In this document: piece after piece, positions 45,503 to 53,760 of the stretch
How the letters are laid out: each line of letters begins with the position of its first letter
How positions within the stretch are numbered: the stretch's first letter is position 1
Source of the DNA: a bacterium
GTDB taxonomy: Bacteria > Chloroflexota > Anaerolineae > Caldilineales > Caldilineaceae
Direction of reading: 5' to 3'
DNA: 64,000 bases
Assembly: GCA_016124945.1 (NCBI GenBank)
Contig: WGMT01000003.1
Span: 1 to 64,000 of the forward strand
Made by a program: the position numbers and the translations under genes
The notes under the pieces: model-generated
The model's database searches: none
Told to the model about the DNA's origin: nothing
Seen by the model: the letters and a program-made list of their open reading frames with translations, nothing else

Positions 45503-46939
45503 TCACAGCGTCTCCTCGATTGTCTCACCAATCGCCTCGATCAACAACTCAAGGCAGCCTGAGGCCAGGATCGAAGGTTCTTCCTGGTAGAGGCCGAGGC
45601 CGTAGCGGTCGCGAGGAAGCAGGTAGGCCACTTGCATGTCCCCGGCCAGTGGTGACACGAGGATCGGCGTATGGGGGAAGCGGCGGCGTAGTTCGGTCTG
45701 CACCTGGTTCGACGGTTCCCCGGCGCAGGTGACCCAGAGGGCGTCGCCCAGTTGATAGACTGAGAAGGGGAAGGGGATCGCCGGGGTGTCGGGCAGTTGA
45801 CGCAGACGCATGAGCCAGCGGCGGGCGCGTTCGGCGCGGGCGCGGGCGGTGCGGGCGGCGATTGCGTCGCCATCGTCCTCGGCAGCGCGGACTTGCCCCT
45901 CCCAGTTGTCTAGTTCGGCCTGGAGCGCAACGGGATCGGGCTTGGGTTTGAGCGGCAAATCGACGGTGGTGGCGCCGCCGCTGAAGCGTTCGGTTTCGGC
46001 GCGGCGTTCCTCCGGTTGAGGCTGGTAGGCCCATGTCCCCACGGTTGCGCCGGAGATCACCGGCCCCTGGTAGACATAGTCGGTGGCAGGTGCGCCCAGG
46101 CCGTTGAGCGCGGAAAGCGCGGCATAGCCCACCTGGCGTCCGTTGCGGTCGGCCACGGCTGTGTCGCCCACAAAGCCTTGCTTGGGGCCAAGTTCTCCAC
46201 ACGCGCCGAGGAAGAAGACACAGGGCGCGCCGATCCCGCTTTCCACCGTCTCACGCAGCGCGCCGATGTAGTCGGGGCTGATCAGGGTGTTGTCCCAGGC
46301 CAGGGTGGTGGGGTGACAGGCATAGTTGACGATCACAGCCAGTGGATCGCCAGTGGGGGTGGCGACGCGGCCCACCATCAGCGTATCATCGGCAGGATCG
46401 TTCGGGTTGAAGCCACAGGCGTAGAGTTGGTTGTCCTCGTCCCAAAAGTCGCGATCGGCGGCAAGATCACAGCGCCCTATGGCGTAGGTGATCACCGCTT
46501 CCTGCGCCGAGGACGCGGCCTGGGCGGCGGCGCGGCGTAGGGCGTCCTCCAACTGTTCGAGGTAGGCGGGGATGAGTTCGCCGCCGGGCAGGTCGAAGCG
46601 ATCCGGCGTCATGAGGCCGGCGGCGTGGGTGTGCGAAAAGCTGATGACCACACGTTCGGCGGGCACACCGGCGCCGTCGCCGGCTGCCTGGGCCAAAGAC
46701 CGATAGCGAGCGGCGTCGATGCCTACAAGGTCGATTTGCACACGTAGCATAGGCGAAACGCTACCATTTAGCGGCGCGGTAAAAAGGACATCGCACACGA
46801 GCGGACGGTGCACGCCGGTGGCGCGATCCTGGCGCGCGGCGCCCCACATGCGGTGGTAGATGCCGACAGGCGGCGTAATGTCCTCGCGGGCGTGGCCGAA
46901 ACGGAGCAGCGAGGTGGGGATGGGGTGGGTGGTAGGCAT
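45503..46939 (-). CDS. Neutral/alkaline ceramidase-like hydrolase
   Basis: A 478-residue protein of the neutral ceramidase superfamily but without a secretion signal. Family marks: GHAREDITPPVGIYH at the N-terminus, zinc His pair in VISFSHTHAAG, NYACHPTTL and GACGELGPKQ. Such cytoplasmic relatives are often found among sugar or amide catabolic genes and labelled hypothetical; true ceramide hydrolysis is unlikely in this setting. A long charged helix (~355-390, rich in Ala/Arg/Glu) is inserted. It lies upstream of the aldo/keto reductase in transcription order. Confidence 0.85.
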   Translation of the reverse strand: MPTTHPIPTSLLRFGHAREDITPPVGIYHRMWGAARQDRATGVHRPLVCDVLFTAPLNGSVSPMLRVQIDLVGIDAARYRSLAQAAGDGAGVPAERVVISFSHTHAAGLMTPDRFDLPGGELIPAYLEQLEDALRRAAAQAASSAQEAVITYAIGRCDLAADRDFWDEDNQLYACGFNPNDPADDTLMVGRVATPTGDPLAVIVNYACHPTTLAWDNTLISPDYIGALRETVESGIGAPCVFFLGACGELGPKQGFVGDTAVADRNGRQVGYAALSALNGLGAPATDYVYQGPVISGATVGTWAYQPQPEERRAETERFSGGATTVDLPLKPKPDPVALQAELDNWEGQVRAAEDDGDAIAARTARARAERARRWLMRLRQLPDTPAIPFPFSVYQLGDALWVTCAGEPSNQVQTELRRRFPHTPILVSPLAGDMQVAYLLPRDRYGLGLYQEEPSILASGCLELLIEAIGETIEETL

Positions 46940-46973
46940 GAAATGATCCCTTCGTGTTTATTTACGATTTTCG

Positions 46974-47003
46974 ATTTTCGATTGACAATCGTCAATCGAA
47001 AAT
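46974..47003. repeat. Perfect 13-bp hairpin (TTTTCGA type)
   Basis: ATTTTCGATTGAC (46974-46986), loop AATC, exact complement 46991-47003; TTTTCGA units extend to the left. The stop of the enolase-superfamily gene (46992) lies in the right arm. Confidence 0.85.
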
Positions 47004-48125
47004 TGCTCGGTTTCCAGTAAATTTTTCCACAGCATCCCGATCCAATTCTACACCGAGACCAGGGCTATCTGGGATCGCCAGCATGCCGTCGGCGTCGAGG
47101 TGCCAGCCGCCGACGATGAGTTCGTCGAGGTAGGGCGAGCCGGTGATGTATTCGACGAGATCGGTGTCGGGGAAGGCCGACGACAGGTGCAGATCGGCAG
47201 CGAGGCCCAGGGCGGTGTTCCAACCGTGGGGGATGAAGCGCACGCCGTTCTCCTGGGCCATCCATCCGATGCGTCGTTCTTCGCTGATGCCGCCCACTTT
47301 GGTGACATCGGGTTGGACGATGTCGAAAGCGCCGGCTTGTAGCCAGGGTTGAAACGATTGGCGACGGGTGAGCACTTCGCCGCCGGCAATGGGCAGCGGG
47401 GCAGCGCGGCGCAGGTGAACATAGTCTTCGAGCGCGTCGGGGTGGAGCGCTTCTTCGAACCAGGCCACGTCGTATTCAGCCAGCATGTGGGCGGTGTTGA
47501 TCGCCCATTTGAAGTTGCCGCGCCAGTGGGCGTCGCTGCCACCGGCGTCGACCATGAGCATCGCGCTGTCGCCGATAGCCTCACGCGCGGCGCGTACGAT
47601 GCGTTCATCCAGTTGACGATTGACGCGACCGAAGGGTCCCCAGCCCATTTTGAAGGCACGGAAGCCGTCCTCTTTGAGTTGGAGCAGGTGCTCGCGCAGG
47701 GGATCGGGATCTTCCATCAAGAGCGAGGCGTAGGGCTTCACCCGTTCGCGGTAGCGTCCGCCCAACAGGCGACCCACAGGCTGTTTCGTTGCTTTGCCCA
47801 GGATGTCCCACAGGGCGATGTCGATGCCGCTGATGGTGTGGGTGACAGCGCCACCGCGTCCTTGCCAGAAGGTATGCTGGTGCAGCTTTTCGCTGACCCG
47901 TTCCGGCTCCAGCGCGTTTTCGCCGCGGTAGAGCGGTTCCAGCAGTTTCAGCGAGCCGCGCACCAGATCCTCACTGGTGAAGACACTGCCATAGCCGACA
48001 ATGTCCTCGTCGGTGAGAACGGCAATCAGGGTGTGGACACAGTCTTCTTCTTTGATTTCGTTGCTCCAGCCGCCTTCGGGTGTCACCCCGTAGAGACCAG
48101 CGGCGCGGATTTCGCGGATTTTCAT
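46992..48125 (-). CDS. Enolase-superfamily (mandelate racemase/muconate lactonizing) enzyme
   Basis: A 377-residue member of the enolase superfamily, acting by proton abstraction next to a carboxylate. The capping domain is N-terminal; the barrel carries FKMGWGPFGR (Lys-x-Gly acid/base), metal ligands in LMVDAGGSDAHW, WFEEALHPD and IAGGEVL, and a catalytic His in FIPHGWNT. The pattern suggests a mandelate-racemase-subgroup sugar acid dehydratase. ATG 48125 is supported by GAGGA seven bases upstream. The protein ends NRAIFD in repeat sequence. The substrate is unknown. Confidence 0.9.
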   Translation of the reverse strand: MKIREIRAAGLYGVTPEGGWSNEIKEEDCVHTLIAVLTDEDIVGYGSVFTSEDLVRGSLKLLEPLYRGENALEPERVSEKLHQHTFWQGRGGAVTHTISGIDIALWDILGKATKQPVGRLLGGRYRERVKPYASLLMEDPDPLREHLLQLKEDGFRAFKMGWGPFGRVNRQLDERIVRAAREAIGDSAMLMVDAGGSDAHWRGNFKWAINTAHMLAEYDVAWFEEALHPDALEDYVHLRRAAPLPIAGGEVLTRRQSFQPWLQAGAFDIVQPDVTKVGGISEERRIGWMAQENGVRFIPHGWNTALGLAADLHLSSAFPDTDLVEYITGSPYLDELIVGGWHLDADGMLAIPDSPGLGVELDRDAVEKFTGNRAIFD

Positions 48126-48165
48126 ATTTGTCCTCGTGATTGGTGGTTGAAGATAGAGAGCGAAG

Positions 48166-48370
48166 AAATTGATCCACGAAGGCACACAAAGAACCACGAA
48201 GAAATACCAAGAAGCAGAAAATGATCCACAGATTTCACGGATTTTTGGGATTCAGAAAAGGATTTCTCCAAATCCTTCTGGAAATCCTTTTAATCCGCGT
48301 AATCTGTGGATACTTCCTTCTTGCCTTTCTCTGTCTTCGTGGTTCTTTGTGCGCCTTCGTAGATCAATTT
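48166..48370. repeat. Triple-nested inverted repeat
   Basis: Outer arms: 48166-48202 and 48334-48370, 35 of 37 matching (core CACAAAGAACCACGAAG). Middle arms: 48224-48243 and 48292-48311 (ATCCACAGATT type), 18 of 20. Inner arms: AAAAGGATTTC 48256-48266 and 48281-48291, perfect. Each hairpin sits in the loop of the last. It lies between two minus-strand catabolic genes. Confidence 0.9.
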
Positions 48371-48381
48371 CTGCTTGTATT

Positions 48382-49872
48382 TCATCGTTGAAAAAGCTTG
48401 GTGCTCGGCGTGAATGCTACGTCCTCGTCCAGCGGAAAGATCGGCCGCGCGCAGACGGTGTGGCCGAGGTAGGGCAGGTTGGCGCTGGTGGAGCCGGGCG
48501 CGTCAACGTGGAGGACAAGCGCGCCCCATTCGTTGAACATGTGGGGCTGACAGTGGGGCGATTTGACAACGACGGCGTCGAAGCGGCTCGGTTCCTGGCC
48601 GAAGGCCCAAAAGAGAGAGCGATCGTAGAGGCTGACCGGGCGGCTGGTGACGACGACGCTGTGGTTGCCCACTTGCAGGAGTGCGCTTTTGCCGCCGCTC
48701 CAAATGGCGTTGTTGCTCTCGCTGACAAAGTCGCCGTCGGAGAGCATGCGCACCGTAGCGGTGACGGGCAGCGGCGTGAAGCGGGCCGGATCAAGTTGAC
48801 CGCCCAGGGTGATGTCGATGACGGCACCGATGCCTGCCTGCATGGCGGCGGCGACGGCGGGGGCGTCGACGATGGGCGTGAGCAGACGTCCTTTGTAACC
48901 CGCCGCCATGAGCGCGGCGAGAATGGCGTTGCTGTCCCCCGAGGCGCCGGAACTGGTGGCGTCGGCGGCGTCGGTAAGGATGACGGTGCCTTGCTGGTTG
49001 GCAATGGTTTTTTGCACCGCTTCTTCAAGTGAGATCAGCGGTTGCAAGAGATGTTCGTGGACGGCCCAAAAGTCTTCGGCCATGGCGGTGGCTTCACGGG
49101 CGGCGCGCTCGGCGTCACCGTCTACCACAACGAAGGCGTTGGAGCGCAGGTCGGGGACGTCGGTGAAGGGATTGCCGATGAAGATGCCCGCCGACAAGCC
49201 GCCAGGTTCGCTTTCGATGCGCTGGGCGCGGCGGATCATGCCGCCGATGAGGCCGGTGGCGGTGATCAACTCGTTGCCACGCACCAGCGCGGGGATGGGG
49301 ACAACGGCGGTCACCGGTTTGACGCCTTCGTCGATGATCTTGAGTAGTAGGCGGGCGGCGCGTTGACCGGTGTCGTACATGTCCACATGCGGGTAGGTGT
49401 GAAAGGCAACGATGGCGTCCGCTGCTTCTAAGATGCGATCCGTGAGGATACCGTGCAGATCGAACGAGGCGACGATGGGTGTCTGGTCCCCTACCATGTC
49501 GCGGATCGCCTGGAGGAAGAAGCCTTCGGGATCGGGTTCCTCTTGTGAGGCCATGGCGCCGTGGAGCGAAACGTAGACGGCGTCGACGGGCAGGGCGGCG
49601 CGGGTGGCGGCAAGGAATTTTTGGGCCAGCCGCGTGTAATCGTCCTGGCGCGTGGGGCCGCCCGAGGTGATGGCGCGGATGCTAAACGCGGGCGACAGGG
49701 TGACGTCCGCCCGTGTGCGGAAGACGTCCAGTGCGCCGCACATTTCGGTGTTCAGCCTGCGATGATAGTCGACGATCTCCTGTCCACTGCCCACCTCAAA
49801 GTCCTCATAGCGGCTGAGGATGGGGTTAAACGAAGAAATTTCCTGTTTACATTCGGCGATCAAAATTCGCAT
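48382..49872 (-). CDS. MlrC-family (M81) metallopeptidase-like protein
   Basis: A 496-residue MlrC family protein, named for the enzyme that completes microcystin breakdown; most members have unknown substrates. The N-terminus MRILIAECKQEISSFNP and VYVSLHGAMASQEEPDPEG match, as do ASFDLHGILTD (metal region) and FHTYPHVDMYDTG. The C-terminal domain has VTSRPVSLYDRSLFWAFGQEP and SPHCQPHMF. ATG 49872 lies 11 bp after the creatininase stop, so the two are co-transcribed. Together they suggest degradation of amide or cyclic peptide-like compounds. Confidence 0.92.
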   Translation of the reverse strand: MRILIAECKQEISSFNPILSRYEDFEVGSGQEIVDYHRRLNTEMCGALDVFRTRADVTLSPAFSIRAITSGGPTRQDDYTRLAQKFLAATRAALPVDAVYVSLHGAMASQEEPDPEGFFLQAIRDMVGDQTPIVASFDLHGILTDRILEAADAIVAFHTYPHVDMYDTGQRAARLLLKIIDEGVKPVTAVVPIPALVRGNELITATGLIGGMIRRAQRIESEPGGLSAGIFIGNPFTDVPDLRSNAFVVVDGDAERAAREATAMAEDFWAVHEHLLQPLISLEEAVQKTIANQQGTVILTDAADATSSGASGDSNAILAALMAAGYKGRLLTPIVDAPAVAAAMQAGIGAVIDITLGGQLDPARFTPLPVTATVRMLSDGDFVSESNNAIWSGGKSALLQVGNHSVVVTSRPVSLYDRSLFWAFGQEPSRFDAVVVKSPHCQPHMFNEWGALVLHVDAPGSTSANLPYLGHTVCARPIFPLDEDVAFTPSTKLFQR

Positions 49873-49883
49873 TGGGTTTGCTC

Positions 49884-50705
49884 CTACCACCTGATCTGGC
49901 TCTGTACCGGTCCCGTATGTTGGTCCGACCGTTCGGCGATGGGCCACTGTTGCCACTCGGTGGCGACGTCGATCAGCCCGGTGACGGCGGCCTCAAAGAT
50001 GGCTTTGCCCTTCTCCGCGGTGCCGGCGGTGGCGTCGCCGTGGACGCCGGTTTTGGTCCAACGTCCCCAGTAGTCGTTGAAGCGGACAGGGTTCGAGTAG
50101 ATGCTGTCTGAGCTGACGTATTTGCCACGCACATCGTCGTCGGCCACGGCTTTGTCCATTTGCACCCGTTCGGGGGCGAGGTGCAGGTAGAGCGACGTCT
50201 CGAACTCGTCGGCGTGGGCCATCACCTCGGTTTCACGCACGGCGTTGAACGCGTCCATGGCCAGGGGGAAGTAGCCTAGTGCGCCACAGACAGATCCTGT
50301 TTCGAGGACAGTTTTGCGCGCGATCAGGTCGATCAACGGTGTGTTCGAGCCGTGCCCGTTGACAAGCAGGATCTTCTTGAAGCCGTGATAGGCCACACTC
50401 TTGGTAATGTTGAGACAAAAGGCGATGAAGACATCCGGCTCGATGTGGATTGTGCCGGGGAAGTCGATGTGATGCAGGTTGAGGCCGTAGGCGATGGGCG
50501 GCAGCACGAGGATCTTGTCCGGTGCACGGCGACCAGCTTCGAGACAGATCGATTCACAGAGGAAGACGTCTACGTCCAGGGGCAGGTGATGTCCATGCTG
50601 TTCGGTGGAGCCGGTGGGCAGGATCACCACCTTTTGCTGTGCGATGGCGTCGTTCATCTCCGGCCAGGTCAAACGGTTATAGCGATATTCGGTCTGGGCA
50701 GACAT
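49884..50705 (-). CDS. Creatininase-family amidohydrolase
   Basis: A 273-residue creatininase-family protein. Metal ligands are evident: Glu/His in PTGSTEQHGHHLPLDVD, VNGHGSNTP and HADEFETSLYL. The family opens cyclic amides (creatinine) or cleaves related formamide bonds in cofactor pathways. ATG 50705 begins the protein directly before the first helix. It heads the transcription unit that continues with MlrC. No transporter is linked, so the physiological substrate is open. Confidence 0.92.
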   Translation of the reverse strand: MSAQTEYRYNRLTWPEMNDAIAQQKVVILPTGSTEQHGHHLPLDVDVFLCESICLEAGRRAPDKILVLPPIAYGLNLHHIDFPGTIHIEPDVFIAFCLNITKSVAYHGFKKILLVNGHGSNTPLIDLIARKTVLETGSVCGALGYFPLAMDAFNAVRETEVMAHADEFETSLYLHLAPERVQMDKAVADDDVRGKYVSSDSIYSNPVRFNDYWGRWTKTGVHGDATAGTAEKGKAIFEAAVTGLIDVATEWQQWPIAERSDQHTGPVQSQIRW

Positions 50706-50840
50706 GGGATGTTGTCTTTCGTTGTTGATGTGGGATGGGGCATGGTGGTCGCTTTGGCATAGCGGTGCCCCCAATATGCGTCGAACAGCTTTGTTTGTCA
50801 ATTGCGTGATGAATGTCGACAAATTACGTAACTTGCCTGT

Positions 50841-50869
50841 TTGACCCCCCCATTACTTTGATTTAGGAT
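50841..50869 (+). promoter_or_regulatory. Candidate promoter of the GtrB-NUDIX-AcpS group
   Basis: TTGACC (50841-50846) and TAGGAT (50864-50869) with 17-base spacing, 57 bp before the glycosyltransferase ATG. Confidence 0.45.
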
Positions 50870-50925
50870 AGGTCAATCTCGCATTGTGCAATTCGCCGCA
50901 TTCATTCGTAATCCATTGAGCTGCC

Positions 50926-51966
50926 ATGACAAGTATAGCCCCGTTGCCTCGGTCGAATGCATCGCAAGAACAGACGCGCCCGACCCTGTCGGTGGTCGTG
51001 CCGATCTTTAACGAAGAGGCGGTCATCCCCGAACTTTACCGCCGCATGACCGAGGTGCTCGACAAGATCGGCGAAAGCTGGGAGATGGTCTGTATCAACG
51101 ACGGCAGCCGCGATCGCTCTGTGGAAATGTTGCGCGAACTGCACGACAACGATCCTCGCATCAAGTTGGTCAGCTTTAGCCGCAATTTTGGACATCAGAT
51201 CGCCATCACCGCCGGCATGGACTATGCGCAAGGCGACGCCGTGGTGATCATCGACGCCGATCTGCAAGATCCACCTGAATTGATCGAAACGATGATGGCC
51301 AAATGGCGCGAGGGATACGAAGTGATCTATGCCGTACGCGCCGACCGGCGCGGCGAGAGCTTCTTCAAACTGTGGACGGCGCGCGCGTTCTACCGTCTAC
51401 TGCGCCGCATCACCGATGTAGACATTCCCCTCGACACCGGCGACTTCCGCCTGATGGACAGGCGTGTTGTGGTGGCCATGCGTCGCCTGCGTGAACATCA
51501 CCGCTTTATGCGCGGCCTGAGCAGTTGGCTGGGCTTTCGTCAGGTTGGCGTCCCCTACGAACGCGCCGAACGCTACGCCGGAGAGACCAAGTATCCCCTG
51601 CGCAAGATGCTGCGCCTGACCATGGACGCCATTACCAGTTTTAGCTACTTGCCGCTGCGTTTGGCCACTTACTTTGGCTTTTCGTTGGCCGCAGTAAGTT
51701 TGATCGGCATCCTACTAACGGTTGCGCTGCGCCTTTCGGGGAACAACGCCTTTGAAGGCCAGGCAACCACACTGGTGGCCGTCCTCTTTCTGGGTGGGAT
51801 TCAATTGATTTTCTTGGGCATCATCGGTGAGTACCTGGGCCGCATTTACGACGAGTCGAAAGATCGACCGCTTTACATTGTTTCGCTGGCCTACGGCTTT
51901 GCCGGTGTAGAAGATACGCCACCGCCCGCGGTGAATTTAGAAGAACCCCACGCCGTGGTCGACTAG
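50926..51966 (+). CDS. GtrB/DPM-like polyprenyl-phosphate glycosyltransferase
   Basis: A 346-residue GT2 enzyme with two C-terminal membrane segments (~240-262 and ~278-300). The donor domain shows [29 protein letters not shown] and the metal motif [11 protein letters not shown]; the [19 protein letters not shown] and [13 protein letters not shown] segments are diagnostic of GtrB/ArnC/DPM1-like enzymes that load a sugar on undecaprenyl phosphate. The product would feed a membrane GT-C transferase; the DUF2723 protein at 12.5 kb is one distant candidate. It is followed by NUDIX and AcpS genes on the same strand. Confidence 0.92.
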   Translation: MTSIAPLPRSNASQEQTRPTLSVVVPIFNEEAVIPELYRRMTEVLDKIGESWEMVCINDGSRDRSVEMLRELHDNDPRIKLVSFSRNFGHQIAITAGMDYAQGDAVVIIDADLQDPPELIETMMAKWREGYEVIYAVRADRRGESFFKLWTARAFYRLLRRITDVDIPLDTGDFRLMDRRVVVAMRRLREHHRFMRGLSSWLGFRQVGVPYERAERYAGETKYPLRKMLRLTMDAITSFSYLPLRLATYFGFSLAAVSLIGILLTVALRLSGNNAFEGQATTLVAVLFLGGIQLIFLGIIGEYLGRIYDESKDRPLYIVSLAYGFAGVEDTPPPAVNLEEPHAVVD

Positions 51967-51984
51967 CCCTGGAAAGCCCCTAAA

Positions 51985-52536
51985 ATGAAGGTAAACGAGC
52001 AAGGTCTGCAAAGTGACAAGCCCGAGCGTTACCGTATCATCCCCCGCACATTGATCTTTGTCACCAGCCGCAATCCGCAGACGGAGCGCCGTGAGGTGCT
52101 GCTGATCAAAGGCGCCGCCACCAAAAGGTTGTGGGCAGGCAAGTACAACGGCATCGGCGGCCACATCGAGTGGCACGAAGACGTTCACGCCGCCGCCCAA
52201 CGCGAACTGGTGGAGGAGGCCGGCATCGGCAGGGTTGAATTGTCTTTGCGCGGGGTGATCAACATTGCCGTGGAGACGGATCCACACGCGCCGGCGGGGG
52301 TGATTGTCTTTGTCTTCACCGGAGAGAGCCGTAAGCGCACACTCCACGGCAGCCCCGAAGGCGAACCGGCCTGGATTCCGGTAGACGAGTTGGCGTCTCA
52401 TCCACTGGTTGACGATCTTTACCAACTACTCCCTCTGCTCATGGACAGCCCAGATTTTGTTTACGGCCATTATCAGCCGCAACCCAGCGGCGCGGCGATG
52501 CAATATCACTTTCAACAGATCTCTGTGAAAAGCTAA
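51985..52536 (+). CDS. NUDIX hydrolase
   Basis: A 183-residue NUDIX protein with an intact box GGHIEWHEDVHAAAQRELVEEAGI. The strand IPRTLIFVTSRNPQTERREVLLIKG at the start and a C-terminal FVYGHYQPQPSGAAMQYHF tail surround it. It resembles MutT-like or dihydroneopterin triphosphate-type enzymes; the substrate cannot be read. Its stop overlaps the acpS ATG by one base (TAATG), so translation is coupled. Confidence 0.9.
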   Translation: MKVNEQGLQSDKPERYRIIPRTLIFVTSRNPQTERREVLLIKGAATKRLWAGKYNGIGGHIEWHEDVHAAAQRELVEEAGIGRVELSLRGVINIAVETDPHAPAGVIVFVFTGESRKRTLHGSPEGEPAWIPVDELASHPLVDDLYQLLPLLMDSPDFVYGHYQPQPSGAAMQYHFQQISVKS

Positions 52537-52907
52537 TGCTACGCACTGGTGTGGACATCGTCGAAATCGAGCGTGTGGCGCGTGCTGTCACCAGCTACGG
52601 TGGCCGCTTTTTGGCGCGCGTCTTCACAGAAGACGAACTTGCCTACTGCTGTGGGGATGCACGCCGGCTGGCCGTCCGCTTTGCCGCCAAAGAGGCCATC
52701 GCCAAAGCACTGGGCACCGGCGTCTGGCGCGATGACATTACATGGACGGATCTCGAAGTGGTGCGCGACGGCGCAAGTGGCGCACCGCAGGTACGATTGC
52801 ACAATGCGGCGGCAAAGCGCGCTCAATTGTTGGCCTTGGCAGAATGGTCATTGAGCATGAGCCATAGTCAAGCATATGCAGTGGCATTTGTGGTAGCAGT
52901 GGGATAG
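52536..52907 (+). CDS. acpS: Holo-[acyl-carrier-protein] synthase
   Basis: A 123-residue AcpS-type phosphopantetheinyl transferase, the normal size. GVDIVEIERV carries the first magnesium Asp, RFAAKEAIAKALG the Glu and Lys, and WSLSMSHSQAYAVAFVV the C-terminal strand. It activates acyl carrier protein for fatty acid synthesis by moving 4'-phosphopantetheine from CoA. It is translationally coupled to the NUDIX gene, which might act on CoA-related nucleotides; this is speculation from position. Confidence 0.95.
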   Translation: MLRTGVDIVEIERVARAVTSYGGRFLARVFTEDELAYCCGDARRLAVRFAAKEAIAKALGTGVWRDDITWTDLEVVRDGASGAPQVRLHNAAAKRAQLLALAEWSLSMSHSQAYAVAFVVAVG

Positions 52908-52946
52908 TTTTGATGCGATGATGCAATAAGAGGAGTGGAACCGTTT

Positions 52947-53672
52947 ATGAATCGTGCTACTTTGCCCAAATCATCTCTGCCTTCAACCGATGGTGAAAGC
53001 CGGCCAGATGATGAATCGCCTTCAATTCCGTTGGATTTCCAATTTTATCCTGAAACCGAGATGAGCCGGCGTGCCACAGACTTTTTCACAATGATGAACC
53101 GGCGGCGAACAGTTCGATCCTTTTCCCAGCGACCTGTGCAGCGAGAGGTCATCGAAGCGTGTTTGCAGGCGGCATCCACTGCACCGAGTGGGGCCAACAT
53201 GCAGCCCTGGCACTTTGTCGCGGTCAGTGATCCAACCATTAAACAGAGCATCCGCATTGCCGCCGAAGAGGAAGAACGCGCCTTTTACGATCACCGTGCG
53301 CCCGAAGAATGGCTGAATGCCCTGAAACACTTAGGCACAGACAGCAACAAACCCTTCCTCGAAACCGCGCCCTACCTGATCGCCATCTTTGCCCAGCGTT
53401 ATCACCTCGACGACAACGGCCAACACGTAAAGCACTACTACGTCACCGAATCGGTGGGCATCGCCACCGGCCTATTGATCACCGCCTGTCACAATGCCGG
53501 GCTGGCAACGCTCACCCACACGCCCAGCCCTATGGGCTTTCTCAACGAGATTCTACACCGCCCCGATTTCGAACGTCCTTTCCTGCTCTTGGTGGTGGGC
53601 TACCCAACAGAAGACGCCACTGTGCCGGACATCAAGCGAAAGCGGTTGGACGACTTTGCCACGTTTCTTTGA
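52947..53672 (+). CDS. Nitroreductase-family flavoprotein, iodotyrosine-deiodinase type
   Basis: A 241-residue FMN enzyme. [14 protein letters not shown] and [17 protein letters not shown] bind [32 protein letters not shown] and [17 protein letters not shown] match iodotyrosine deiodinase (IYD) rather than general nitroreductases. The substrate-lid triad of IYD is kept: Glu110, Tyr114 and Lys135, with the 4- and 21-residue spacings of the human enzyme and the intervening Trp at +8. It may dehalogenate halotyrosines reductively. ATG 52947 is chosen, with AGAGGAG upstream. The N-terminal 40 residues are an extra, polar extension. Confidence 0.9.
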   Translation: MNRATLPKSSLPSTDGESRPDDESPSIPLDFQFYPETEMSRRATDFFTMMNRRRTVRSFSQRPVQREVIEACLQAASTAPSGANMQPWHFVAVSDPTIKQSIRIAAEEEERAFYDHRAPEEWLNALKHLGTDSNKPFLETAPYLIAIFAQRYHLDDNGQHVKHYYVTESVGIATGLLITACHNAGLATLTHTPSPMGFLNEILHRPDFERPFLLLVVGYPTEDATVPDIKRKRLDDFATFL

Positions 53673-53760
53673 AATGAATGAAGAATAAAGATTGGGTAGA
53701 CGAAACGAATTCCCAAAAAGGAAGTTTTTTCGTCTACCCAATCTTTATTCTTCATTCATT
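53673..53760. terminator. Perfect 33-bp-arm hairpin with T-run, convergent genes
   Basis: Arms 53673-53705 and 53728-53760 are exact complements, with a 22-base loop and TTTTTT following. The unit (AATGAATGA, AAGATTGGGTAGAC) matches the element at 16163. The MFS stop (53756-53758) lies in the right arm and the nitroreductase stop directly precedes the left. A likely bidirectional terminator. Confidence 0.85.

Noticed and set aside
45503-46939. True secreted ceramidase
   Set aside because: No signal peptide, and the neighbours are small-molecule catabolic genes; only superfamily membership is supported.
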